Source of the DNA: Proteobacteria bacterium UBA1844
Lineage (GTDB): Bacteria > Pseudomonadota > Gammaproteobacteria > Steroidobacterales > Woeseiaceae
DNA: 17,732 bases
Reading direction: 5' to 3'
Assembly: GCA_002338615.1 (NCBI GenBank)
Contig: DDIS01000206.1
Location: forward strand, 3,178-20,909
Below the pieces are notes generated by a model, which was given only the letters and a program-made list of their open reading frames with translations, was not told the origin of the DNA and made no database searches. This document shows, piece by piece, positions 1-7,820 of the stretch (positions within the stretch are counted from its first letter, which is position 1; each line of letters starts with the position of its first letter). A program made the translations under genes and the position numbers.

Positions 1-865
1 GCAGCCGCCGAAGCTGCGGCTCGATCTCACGTACAAAACGACTGGCGGAGATCGCGTTCGGCCGCTGGGCACGCGGCGCGAAGACGCGTGCCATCCAGCG
101 GTCATAGCGCCGCTCCGCACCCCCATAACGTTCTTTTTTCAGCCGGTAGTGTTCGCCGAGCGTCTGGTCGACCTGTGCCAGCGGATCGATCACGGACCGG
201 TCATGATGTGCAGGTTTCTGTATTGCGAGCTCGTCCATGATGCACTCGACGAACTCGAGTTTGCGAATGGCGGGCCAATCGGCATAGTCACTCCGCCATC
301 TGGCTTTGGGTTGCATCCAGACTGCGAAGGTCTCCGCAAAGTCCTCCGTTGGGTGGCTCTGCGCGTACCAGTGACCGAGATGAAGTACGTAACGACGACT
401 GCTCGGCCGTGGCGAATAGTCGTCCGGATACGGCGCAGAGGCCCTACCGAACACGTCGCGCCAGTCAGCACGCCGACGCAATGCATACGCATTGTCGATT
501 GCATGACCGGTCTCGTGACGCAAAATGCGCATGCGCCATTTCCGGTTGCCACCTTCGACGTCGCCCATCACGTTACGCTCGAGCTGGCGCAGACGCGGGT
601 GAGCAAGGTAGAAGGGAATGGCAAAGCCGGGGATGCCGTCGGGAGAGAACCACTCGGTCGACAGCCAGACATGCGGTCGGAACCGGATCCGCCGGCGTTC
701 CAGCTCGCCGTACAGGCGCTCGACGTCGGGCCACACGAGGCTGCTTTTAAGACGCAGGCGCAGGCTGCTGAAACGAAGTCTCAGCAGCGCGTCATCGTCG
801 TAATCAGCCCAACGGTACTCTGGCAGTTCATTTCCTTTTGATACCGGGCTTCGAGTGGAGTGCAT
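1..865 (-). CDS. Putative zinc-binding metallopeptidase (Peptidase_Mx-like), C-terminus cut by window edge
   Basis: Reading the minus strand from an ATG at 865 gives an open frame of at least 288 codons that runs off the left edge, so the stop is not visible. It contains RHETGH with the zincin core H117-E118-x-x-H121, and further on HPTEDFAETFAVW (residues 171-183), whose acidic residues are the likely third zinc ligand and accessory sites. Phrases such as FRPHVWLS, EWFSPDGIPG and PFYLAHPRL resemble what I remember of the 'putative zinc-binding metallo-peptidase' family (Pfam Peptidase_Mx). No signal peptide is visible, so it is probably cytoplasmic. Its substrate is unknown. It starts 12 bp after the stop of the CAP-domain gene and is probably cotranscribed with it. 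The ribosome site is poor; the next in-frame Met (NVMGDV) lies just before the zinc motif and would remove the conserved N-terminal part, so 865 is preferred. Confidence 0.82.
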   Translation of the reverse strand, partial: MHSTRSPVSKGNELPEYRWADYDDDALLRLRFSSLRLRLKSSLVWPDVERLYGELERRRIRFRPHVWLSTEWFSPDGIPGFAIPFYLAHPRLRQLERNVMGDVEGGNRKWRMRILRHETGHAIDNAYALRRRADWRDVFGRASAPYPDDYSPRPSSRRYVLHLGHWYAQSHPTEDFAETFAVWMQPKARWRSDYADWPAIRKLEFVECIMDELAIQKPAHHDRSVIDPLAQVDQTLGEHYRLKKERYGGAERRYDRWMARVFAPRAQRPNAISASRFVREIEPQLRRL

Positions 866-877
866 TGCCCGTCGATG

Positions 878-1711
878 TTATCGGATTGCGCCGTAGACTT
901 GCACCCAGTAGATAACGCGATCGTCACCTTCGTTAAGCGCAACCGCAATTCCGGTTTCGGTAAAGCGTGCATCCATCAGGTTTCGGCAATGCCCCGGGCT
1001 TGCCAGCCAGGTATCGACGACCTCGTCCGCACCGGACTGGCCGGCTGCGACATTCTCACCGACCGTTTGCCATTCGTACCCGGTTCGGGCGACCCGGTCC
1101 GACACCGTGCTGCCGTCGGAACCGTCGTGGCCAAGCTCGCCACGGCTGGCGATGTCCATCGCGTGCTGCATTGCGGCCGCATCCAACAGGGAAGAACGAT
1201 GCAATGCCGGCGCTGCTGCGAAACGTTTTGTCGCCCCACATACCCGGGCCGTGGCCCGGGCTTTATTAATGCCTGTGAACAATCGCTGCGCTTCACTCGC
1301 GGTGCTCGCGCCGGCATCAAGCGTGAGCCGCGCGGCCATCAGCAGCCAGGTCTCGTCGTCGACAAGATACATGCCGATGTCCACCAGTTCAGGATCCGCA
1401 AGAATTGCGCAGAACTGCGTTTCGAGTAAACGCCGAAGCTCTTCGCCCGCCACCGTGCTGACGTTGATGCGGGCGATTCGCTTTGCCGGGTAGCCGGCAT
1501 CAAAGGCGGCTGCCTGCAAGGGCTCCCCGGTGGCCGCGTGCCTCGCGGCAGCATCCAGCGCCTCGTTGCGGGAAAAGGGCGTGTCCAGCATGGGCCGGTC
1601 GGCGCATCCCGTCGTGCGCAGGGCATTTGCGACATCAATCGCATCGGCCCGGCACCAGGACGACGCAATCATGAGGCCAAGTGCGACAATGAGTGTTAAC
1701 GCGTTGTGCAT
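878..1711 (-). CDS. Exported CAP/SCP-superfamily protein, possibly with tandem CAP domains
   Basis: A 277-residue protein beginning with a hydrophobic export signal (MHNALTLIVALGLMIASSWCRA). The C-terminal CAP domain covers about residues 142-275 and has the family hallmarks: a helix with QHAMD (H183), GHDGSDGS (H195), the GEN motif (VGENVAAG, E219) and SPGHCRNLMD (H241), ending in a YWVQVYG strand. This matches bacterial SCP/PR1-like proteins of the COG2340 type, secreted or periplasmic proteins whose biochemical role is mostly unknown. The preceding segment (about 24-130) looks like a degenerate copy of the same fold without the His/Glu tetrad. An upstream frame-extended start at 1783 is possible, but it would put 24 polar residues before the signal peptide, so the ATG at 1711 is chosen. 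The metallopeptidase gene follows after 12 bp. Confidence 0.85.
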   Translation of the reverse strand: MHNALTLIVALGLMIASSWCRADAIDVANALRTTGCADRPMLDTPFSRNEALDAAARHAATGEPLQAAAFDAGYPAKRIARINVSTVAGEELRRLLETQFCAILADPELVDIGMYLVDDETWLLMAARLTLDAGASTASEAQRLFTGINKARATARVCGATKRFAAAPALHRSSLLDAAAMQHAMDIASRGELGHDGSDGSTVSDRVARTGYEWQTVGENVAAGQSGADEVVDTWLASPGHCRNLMDARFTETGIAVALNEGDDRVIYWVQVYGAIR

Positions 1712-1737
1712 AGGTTTGCAGTAGCCTGCCAAGGTGA

Positions 1738-2853
<1,116 letters not shown>

Positions 2854-2888
2854 TCGCAATTTTTACATCAGCCTGCAGGAGATGACGC

Positions 2889-3242
2889 ATGGCGAACGAC
2901 CCCGATTTCATCAACTACGTGTGCGACCAGGTAGGCGACAGGTGCGAACTCTCATTCCGGCATATGTTTGGTGGGACCACGTTGTACTCCAGGGGCAAGG
3001 TCGTCGCACTGATCTGCGACAATCAGCTGTTCGTGAAACCGACCAACGCTGGGCGAAGCTACATCGGCGAGGTGACAGAGGCTCCCGCCTACGAAGGAGC
3101 AAAGAATTTCTTTTTGATCGGCGACGAAATCGATGATGGCGAATGGCTCACGGAACTGATTGCAATCACCGAGCACGAGTTGCCGCGACCAAAGCCCAAA
3201 CGCCAAAAGAAGAAAGCGAAACAGGAAGTCAGTGAGCCGTAG
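2889..3242 (+). CDS. Stand-alone TfoX/Sxy N-terminal-domain protein
   Basis: A 117-residue protein preceded by AGGAG at good distance. Residues about 10-100 match the TfoX_N fold: FRHMFGGTTLYSRGKVVALICDNQLFVKPT, then a region with FFLIGDEIDDGEWLTELI. Full-length TfoX/Sxy, the competence co-regulator that works with CRP in gammaproteobacteria, also has a C-terminal domain that is absent here; single-domain members are common and mostly uncharacterised. The last 20 residues form a lysine/arginine-rich tail (PKPKRQKKKAKQ) that could bind nucleic acid. The gene sits between adenine deaminase and the epimerase with short gaps, suggesting one transcript but no obvious common pathway. A role in competence cannot be claimed from the sequence. 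Confidence 0.85.
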   Translation: MANDPDFINYVCDQVGDRCELSFRHMFGGTTLYSRGKVVALICDNQLFVKPTNAGRSYIGEVTEAPAYEGAKNFFLIGDEIDDGEWLTELIAITEHELPRPKPKRQKKKAKQEVSEP

Positions 3243-3285
3243 TTTGTTGTTATTATCGGTCAACTGACTAAAAGAAGGACCCGCC

Positions 3286-4401
3286 ATGAAATCCTCCCGT
3301 CGAAGTTTCATCCGGTCCGCATCGGCCATGGGTGCGCTTGCGGTATTGCCTGGTTATGCAGGCATACTGAACGCCGCGCCCAAATCGCTTAAACTATTGA
3401 TCCTTGGCGGCACAGGTTTTATCGGGCCACACGAAATCAACTACGCGCGCGCCCGCGGCCATCAAATCACCATGTTCAATCGCGGCAAAACAGCGCCGGA
3501 CATGTTTCCGAATGTCGAGGCACTTGTCGGGGACCGCAATGGTCAACTGGATGCCCTGAAAGGTCGCGACTGGGATGCGGTCATCGACAACTCGGGTTTT
3601 TTCCCGCGTCACGCGCGCCTTTCGGCAGAGTTGCTGCATGGGCACGTGGGCCAATACATGTTTGTTTCCAGCATTTCAGCGTACGGCGACGACATGACGG
3701 TCGCGGACGACGAGTTTACCGCCCCGACCGCCGTGATGGACGGGCCCGTTGACGAGTCCGAGCATATTTACGGTCCGCACTACGGCGCACGCAAAGCTTT
3801 GTGTGAGAAAGAAGTAACGAAAGTGTTTGGCGACCAGGCCATCAACATTCGCCCGGGCATCATCACGGGAACCGGAGACCCGACGGAACGATTTCGCCAC
3901 TGGCTGCGGCGCATGGTTGCAGGCAACGAGATCCTGGTTCCGGGCCGGCAGGACTTGCCGGTGCAGTACATCGATGCTGCGGACATGTGCGGCTGGATGA
4001 TCCGCATGCTGGAAGATGGCAACGGCAGCGGCCCGTACAACGCCGTCGGCGCAAAAGAGCCGTACCGCGCGAAGCCGCTGCTGGAAGGGCTCGTCAAGAC
4101 AACCGGCTCGAGGTCAACGCTCACCTGGGTAGACTGGGAATGGATCCGCAAGGAAACGTCGGAAGCAGCAAACTACGGACCCTGGTATGGCGAAGGGCCG
4201 ACTCCGTTCATGCAGGTGAATAACGACCGGGCGATGGCGCGCGGCCTTACATTCAGACCCATCGGCGACACCGCCAATGACATGATTGCGAGGCTCGACG
4301 AGGTGCCGGTCGCAGATGGTCGGCGCGGCGGATTCAGCCCCGGGACCGAAGCTGCATTATTAGCCAGGTGGCACGCACAGGAATTGGGGACAGTTAACTA
4401 G
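3286..4401 (+). CDS. Tat-exported NAD(P)-dependent epimerase/dehydratase-like protein
   Basis: A 371-residue protein with a twin-arginine signal (SRRSFIRSASA, residues 4-14, then a hydrophobic stretch to about 30). The mature part is an extended short-chain dehydrogenase: dinucleotide-binding GGTGFIG at 41-47, FNRG at 64-67 (possible NADP-phosphate contact), VSSISAYGD with S128/S129, and the catalytic YxxxK pair Y166/K170 in HYGARK. The substrate is unknown. It resembles the epimerases often annotated as 'NAD-dependent epimerase/dehydratase family', which are usually cytoplasmic; Tat export implies that folded, cofactor-loaded enzyme acts in the periplasm. GAAGGA gives a good ribosome site 10 bases before the start. 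The stop codon overlaps the stop of the convergent lipoprotein gene. Confidence 0.85.
   Translation: MKSSRRSFIRSASAMGALAVLPGYAGILNAAPKSLKLLILGGTGFIGPHEINYARARGHQITMFNRGKTAPDMFPNVEALVGDRNGQLDALKGRDWDAVIDNSGFFPRHARLSAELLHGHVGQYMFVSSISAYGDDMTVADDEFTAPTAVMDGPVDESEHIYGPHYGARKALCEKEVTKVFGDQAINIRPGIITGTGDPTERFRHWLRRMVAGNEILVPGRQDLPVQYIDAADMCGWMIRMLEDGNGSGPYNAVGAKEPYRAKPLLEGLVKTTGSRSTLTWVDWEWIRKETSEAANYGPWYGEGPTPFMQVNNDRAMARGLTFRPIGDTANDMIARLDEVPVADGRRGGFSPGTEAALLARWHAQELGTVN
4381..4395 (+). repeat. 15-bp direct repeat GAATTGGGGACAGTT, copy 1
   Basis: Identical to 7078-7092 in the same orientation. This copy forms the last codons of the epimerase gene and ends a few bases before both stop codons. 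GGGGACAG motifs of this kind are, from memory, dispersed in many gammaproteobacterial genomes near gene ends. Whether it is REP-like cannot be decided from one window. Confidence 0.7.
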
Positions 4402-7007
4402 TTGCAGCTGCCAAGGCTGTCGATCCACCCGCTGATGCGCGCCACATTAAGCGTATCGACGAGACTGGAGCCAAGCGGCGGCATGCCGTGGCTGTCGCGG
4501 CGCTGCATGCGTGCGACGACCAGGGATGCGGCCGAATTGCCAGGCGCTATCAAGCGTGCATTCGCAATGCCGAGGTCACCCTCGAGCGGCAGCGCGTCGC
4601 ACGCGTTGGTATTTGCCAGCGCCGTCGGATAACGAAGGTCCATTGTTGCAGGGGTGGGGCCGTTCGGCCGGTGACACTGCGCGCAGTTGGTGTGCAGGTA
4701 CGCCCGGGCTCGCGGTGCCAGCGCCGCGCCCGTGTCTTCCGGATCGGCCAATGCATCAAGCGTGCTGACGGGCGCCGACATTGGGTCTGTAAACATCATG
4801 ACGTGATCGAGAGTTTCGAGCTGGTTCGCCAGCCGTCCCGTCGCCGGGTAGATAAAGTCCTTGTTCAGCTGCGCGATCTCGGGGCCGAGCGCGAACCCGG
4901 CCGCACTCGTATGGCATTCCATGCACTGACCTTCCGACGGGTAAATCCAGTTCTGGCCATCGATATCGACTACTTTGCCGCCGCGCACCCGTGTCGCTTC
5001 GGTCTGTGCGGAGTTCCACTCGTAGGTGTAACCCGCCCAGACACCATCCGGATGGCGCATCAGGTGCCGCGTCTCGACCAAATTTCCGCCGAGCCGGAAA
5101 TTCTTGACGATCACGGTGCCGCTCGGGAACTGGAAGTCACCGGCCGCATCGATGCCTATGGTTGAGCCGTTCGGCAGCCCGATGTAGCGATCCTTGTCGG
5201 CGCCGTCGGACCAGAATGACGCGTTCACATCGTAGGGCAACAGGCCTTCGTACGGCTGCGTGACGTCGTTCGGGTCAACACATCCCGTCGCTGACAGGAG
5301 ATCGGGAATCGTGTCGGGTATTGCACTGGCTGTTGGATCGATGCGTCGCACTCTGCCGCGACCGTTGCTGCCGTTGATGTCGACAAAATAAAGTTCGCCG
5401 TCCGGCCCGGTACTGAATGCGGTCGGCTGGAAATTCGTATCGATCAGTTCGTCGTTGATGTATCCGCCCTCGCCATCCGGCCGTGCAGCCCAGAAGCGTC
5501 CGGAGCCGTAGTCGGCGAAGACATAAAGGCCTGCCAGATCCGGAATCGCGCTACCGCGATAAACCTGGCCGCCGGTTATCGAATTGCCAAGACTGCGGCC
5601 GTACTCGGTAACAGGGTCAACCAGGCCGCCGCCACTGCAGTCTGCCGCGTTGGTCGTGTCGTGCGCACCTTCGCGGCAACGCCAGCCGTAGTTGCCGCCA
5701 AGTTCGACCAGGTCGACTTCCTCCCAGGCGCCCTGACCGACATCGGCTACCCAAAGTGCCCCGGTGGCGGGATCAAAACTCCAGCGCCACGGATTCCGTA
5801 AGCCCCACGCGTAGATTTCAGGACAGCTGTTTGCATTGTCGCCCGGCCCACACTTGGCGTTCGGCGCAAACGGGTTATCCGGTGGAATATCATATCCGGC
5901 ACCGGTACCGACGACGTCAATGCGCAACATCGAGCCAAGCAGCCTGGTCGTGTCCTGCGCGCGCTGGCCAGGATCATTGCCGCTGCCGCCGTCCCCGAGG
6001 CCGAAGTACAGGTAGCCGTCCGGGCCGAAGGCAATATCGCCACCGTTGTGATTGTCAAAGGGCTGGTCCACTTCGAGGATGACCTGTTCGGTGGTGCCGG
6101 CGCCAGGATTGTTCACATCATCGAGCACCATCCGGGACAGGACGCTGCGCATTGACGGGCCCGAGTGCTCAATGGTGTAAGACAGGAAAATCTCGGGAGT
6201 CGCGGGGTAGTCGGGATGAAACGCCATGCCGAGCAAGCCACCTTCGGAATTGGTGCGAATGGAGTGACTGGTCGTGAGGTCCATGTAATTGCTGACACTG
6301 CCTGGGTTGGACGTTGCAAACGACACTATCTGGCCGGATTTCTGCAGCACAAACCAACGGCCGGCCGCGACCGGTTCCAGCAGAATCTTCGTGGGCTGTA
6401 CGAGGTCGGGTAAGGACGGATACGGATCCGATACGGAAACGAGCGAGTTCGCTGTCGGCCGTGCCGGCGCCACGCAGGTTTGATTGTCAGGCCGGCCATC
6501 GAGTCCAGACGCACCCGTCGGCGAATCGTCGTCGCGAATCGTGCCCGTTGCCGTGGCATTGGAAATCGTCGCATTGACGGGCGAGGAAAGCGTAACCGTG
6601 AAGGTTTCATTGGCCTCGACCTCGGTATCACCAATAATCTCGATATCGATGGTTACCTGGGTCGTGCCGCCTGGAATTTGCAGTGTACCGGTCGCGGCAA
6701 GGTAATCGACACCTTCGGTGGCCGTACCCGCCGATGTCGAGTAGTCAACGGTGGCCGAAGCGATGCTGCCGGCGGATGGAGCAATAACGCTCGCTTGTAC
6801 TGTGAACTGAAGGTTGGAGTTACCGGTGTCGCCTTCCGTGATAATCGCATCTTCGATAGCAAGCGATGGATTAACAGTCGCCGATGGCGGGTTCGTCGCG
6901 TCGCCGCCGCCACTGCCACCACAGGCGGCTATGAGAGTGGCGACAATCAGTGTGACACCTGTTGCCGTTCGTCGAAAACCATCTCCAGGCAGTGCAGCGT
7001 GCATCAT
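4398..7007 (-). CDS. Lipoprotein: Calx-beta + PQQ-type sugar-dehydrogenase propeller + di-haem cytochrome c region
   Basis: An 869-residue protein with a lipoprotein signal ending at LIAAC (C29) and a Gly/Ser linker. In order: a Calx-beta-like domain (about 48-160: ITEGDTG, TEGVDY, EVEANETFTVTL, GTIRDDD); a six-bladed propeller of the soluble glucose/aldose dehydrogenase (GSDH, COG2133) type (about 183-558: NSEGGLLGMAFHPDY, DNHNGGDIAFGPDGYLYFG, YAWGLRNPWRWSFD, ADVGQGAWEEVD); then an SO_2930-type cytochrome region with two haem sites, CMECH (695-699) and CAQCH (775-779), and a candidate axial Met in HGMPPLG. It probably oxidises a sugar or alcohol at the cell surface or in the periplasm and passes electrons to its own haems. 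The frame can be extended to a TTG at 7028; ATG 7007 or 7004 is preferred because it gives a normal signal length. Confidence 0.88.
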   Translation of the reverse strand: MMHAALPGDGFRRTATGVTLIVATLIAACGGSGGGDATNPPSATVNPSLAIEDAIITEGDTGNSNLQFTVQASVIAPSAGSIASATVDYSTSAGTATEGVDYLAATGTLQIPGGTTQVTIDIEIIGDTEVEANETFTVTLSSPVNATISNATATGTIRDDDSPTGASGLDGRPDNQTCVAPARPTANSLVSVSDPYPSLPDLVQPTKILLEPVAAGRWFVLQKSGQIVSFATSNPGSVSNYMDLTTSHSIRTNSEGGLLGMAFHPDYPATPEIFLSYTIEHSGPSMRSVLSRMVLDDVNNPGAGTTEQVILEVDQPFDNHNGGDIAFGPDGYLYFGLGDGGSGNDPGQRAQDTTRLLGSMLRIDVVGTGAGYDIPPDNPFAPNAKCGPGDNANSCPEIYAWGLRNPWRWSFDPATGALWVADVGQGAWEEVDLVELGGNYGWRCREGAHDTTNAADCSGGGLVDPVTEYGRSLGNSITGGQVYRGSAIPDLAGLYVFADYGSGRFWAARPDGEGGYINDELIDTNFQPTAFSTGPDGELYFVDINGSNGRGRVRRIDPTASAIPDTIPDLLSATGCVDPNDVTQPYEGLLPYDVNASFWSDGADKDRYIGLPNGSTIGIDAAGDFQFPSGTVIVKNFRLGGNLVETRHLMRHPDGVWAGYTYEWNSAQTEATRVRGGKVVDIDGQNWIYPSEGQCMECHTSAAGFALGPEIAQLNKDFIYPATGRLANQLETLDHVMMFTDPMSAPVSTLDALADPEDTGAALAPRARAYLHTNCAQCHRPNGPTPATMDLRYPTALANTNACDALPLEGDLGIANARLIAPGNSAASLVVARMQRRDSHGMPPLGSSLVDTLNVARISGWIDSLGSCN

Positions 7008-7077
7008 CAGCACCCAGGCCAGCTTCAATGATATGAATTATTGCACGCCAACTGAAAAAATAGTGTGACGGGGCGGG

Positions 7078-7092
7078 GAATTGGGGACAGTT
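7078..7092 (+). repeat. 15-bp direct repeat GAATTGGGGACAGTT, copy 2
   Basis: Exact copy of 4381-4395, same orientation, about 2.7 kb away. Its last base is part of the stop codon of the DUF4124-like gene, and the following bases (TACAGCTG) also echo the TAAC..GCAGCTG after copy 1. The two copies bracket the lipoprotein gene. Confidence 0.7.
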
Positions 7093-7511
7093 TACAGCTG
7101 TTTACAGGTACGCAGCTGCTCTGTCAGCCTGAGGAGTTCCGCGAGGTACGCCTGGCCTTCTTCCTGGGTGTAGCCCTTCCGCATCTCGTCATCGATCGTG
7201 TCTATCGCATCGCGCGCTGTTTTCACGCAACTGGCGCGGAGCGCTGACCCCGGTGTGGGCCGCAATGGTTCCGTATCTGCTGCCGATAGCTCGACGTCGT
7301 CGAAGGGATTGACGAAATCTACGTTCTCGTCGCTGGATGCGTCCGCATCCGGGGTGCCTGTACTCGTGCTGGCGCTGTCATCCACGTGTGCTGGACACGG
7401 CAATTCCTGAAAGGCGACCGTGCCATCCTCCTGTGGGCAGCGGTGGATAAGCGTTTCTGCGCCGATACTTGCCAGCGGCAACATCAAAAACGTAAGCATC
7501 ATGCGGTGCAC
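7092..7511 (-). CDS. Small exported DUF4124-like protein
   Basis: A 139-residue protein with a short signal peptide (MMLTFLMLPLASIGA, cleavage before ETLI). The first mature residues, HRCPQEDGTVAFQELPC, have the pattern of DUF4124 domains (a two-Cys motif with 'D-G-x-x-x-F-Q/S-x-x-P-C'), found in periplasmic proteins of unknown function. A low-complexity acidic/Ser-Thr linker follows (about 44-80), then a helical tail containing two cysteines. The GTG at 7511 gives a positively charged n-region (MHR); the ATG at 7502 or 7499 is the alternative start. The gene's end lies in the GGGGACAG repeat. No partner is obvious; the upstream neighbour is the divergent prkA operon. Confidence 0.65.
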   Translation of the reverse strand: MHRMMLTFLMLPLASIGAETLIHRCPQEDGTVAFQELPCPAHVDDSASTSTGTPDADASSDENVDFVNPFDDVELSAADTEPLRPTPGSALRASCVKTARDAIDTIDDEMRKGYTQEEGQAYLAELLRLTEQLRTCKQL

Positions 7512-7540
7512 AAGCGAATTGCCCTGTTCTGGAATGTCAT

Positions 7541-7564
7541 GGGGCCAGAGTTACTGCTGACCCC
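7541..7564. repeat. REP-like inverted repeat
   Basis: GGGGCCAG and CTGACCCC are arms separated by 8 bases, pairing at 7 of 8 positions. This resembles, from memory, the GGGGTCAG palindromes scattered through gammaproteobacterial intergenic DNA. No gene reads into it as a terminator on the plus strand and there is no T-run. It could also be an operator. Confidence 0.5.
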
Positions 7565-7636
7565 GATATCTTTTGGATGGAATTATTCCTGCGCCGGGGG
7601 GGTCTATTAGTTTAGGTGGTTTCACGTTATGTTAAC

Positions 7637-7658
7637 AAATGTTAGCTGCGTCACATTT
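7637..7658. promoter_or_regulatory. Candidate CRP/Vfr-type binding site upstream of prkA
   Basis: Half sites TGTTA (7640-7644) and TCACA (7651-7655) are separated by exactly 6 bases and flanked by AAA and TTT. This matches the CRP consensus (TGTGA-N6-TCACA with A/T flanks) at 17 of 22 positions, with one mismatch in the two five-base cores. Its centre is about 40 bases before the start expected from the -10-like AGTAAT at 7675-7680, which is the class II activator position. The gene for the regulator is not in the window. Confidence 0.6.
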
Positions 7659-7674
7659 CGTACAGCATGAAGCG

Positions 7675-7680
7675 AGTAAT
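7675..7680 (+). promoter_or_regulatory. Candidate -10 element of the prkA operon
   Basis: AGTAAT matches TATAAT at four of six positions and has no recognisable -35, as expected for a class II activator-dependent promoter. Transcription would begin near 7687-7689, leaving a leader of about 130 nt. It is weak alone and supported mainly by its spacing to the CRP-like site. Confidence 0.35.
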
Positions 7681-7686
7681 CTGCAA

Positions 7687-7740
7687 GCAGCCAGAAAAAC
7701 AATCAACAGCTGCCGCGGCCGGAGCCCGAAACGGGTGGCC
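7687..7740 (+). other. Potential structured 5' leader of prkA mRNA
   Basis: Two hairpins can be drawn. The first pairs GCAGC (7687-7691) with GCTGC (7709-7713). The second pairs GGCC (7717-7720) with GGCC (7737-7740) and, after a GGA bulge, GCCCG (7724-7728) with CGGGT (7732-7736) around an AAA loop. I do not recognise a known riboswitch. They may simply stabilise or fold the leader. Confidence 0.35.
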
Positions 7741-7820
7741 AAGGTGAATGACGAAAGGAAGCACGGAAAGTTCGACGTAGTGAATGTGAATTCTTAACTC
7801 AGGAATATAGGAGAATTATC

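Larger units (their letters stand above)
7512..7820. other. 309-bp intergenic regulatory region upstream of prkA
   Basis: No credible gene. It separates the divergent DUF4124-like gene and prkA. From left to right it holds a GGGGCCAG/CTGACCCC hairpin (7541-7564), an AT-rich stretch with a CRP-type operator (7637-7658), a candidate -10 (7675-7680), a GC-rich leader with two possible hairpins (7687-7740) and the prkA ribosome site (7810-7813). Confidence 0.7.

Noticed and set aside
149..841. Plus-strand 230-codon open frame at the left end
   Set aside because: The opposite strand encodes a protein with RHETGH and HPTEDFAETF metallopeptidase motifs across the same bases; the plus frame is its high-GC shadow.
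7386..7610. Small plus-strand ORF before prkA
   Set aside because: It is mostly antisense to the DUF4124-like gene and crosses the REP-like hairpin; there is no ribosome site.
7717..7740. Known riboswitch or self-cleaving ribozyme in the prkA leader
   Set aside because: I compared it mentally with c-di-GMP, guanidine, SAH, fluoride, hammerhead and HDV cores and found no convincing match; kept only as an unassigned hairpin.
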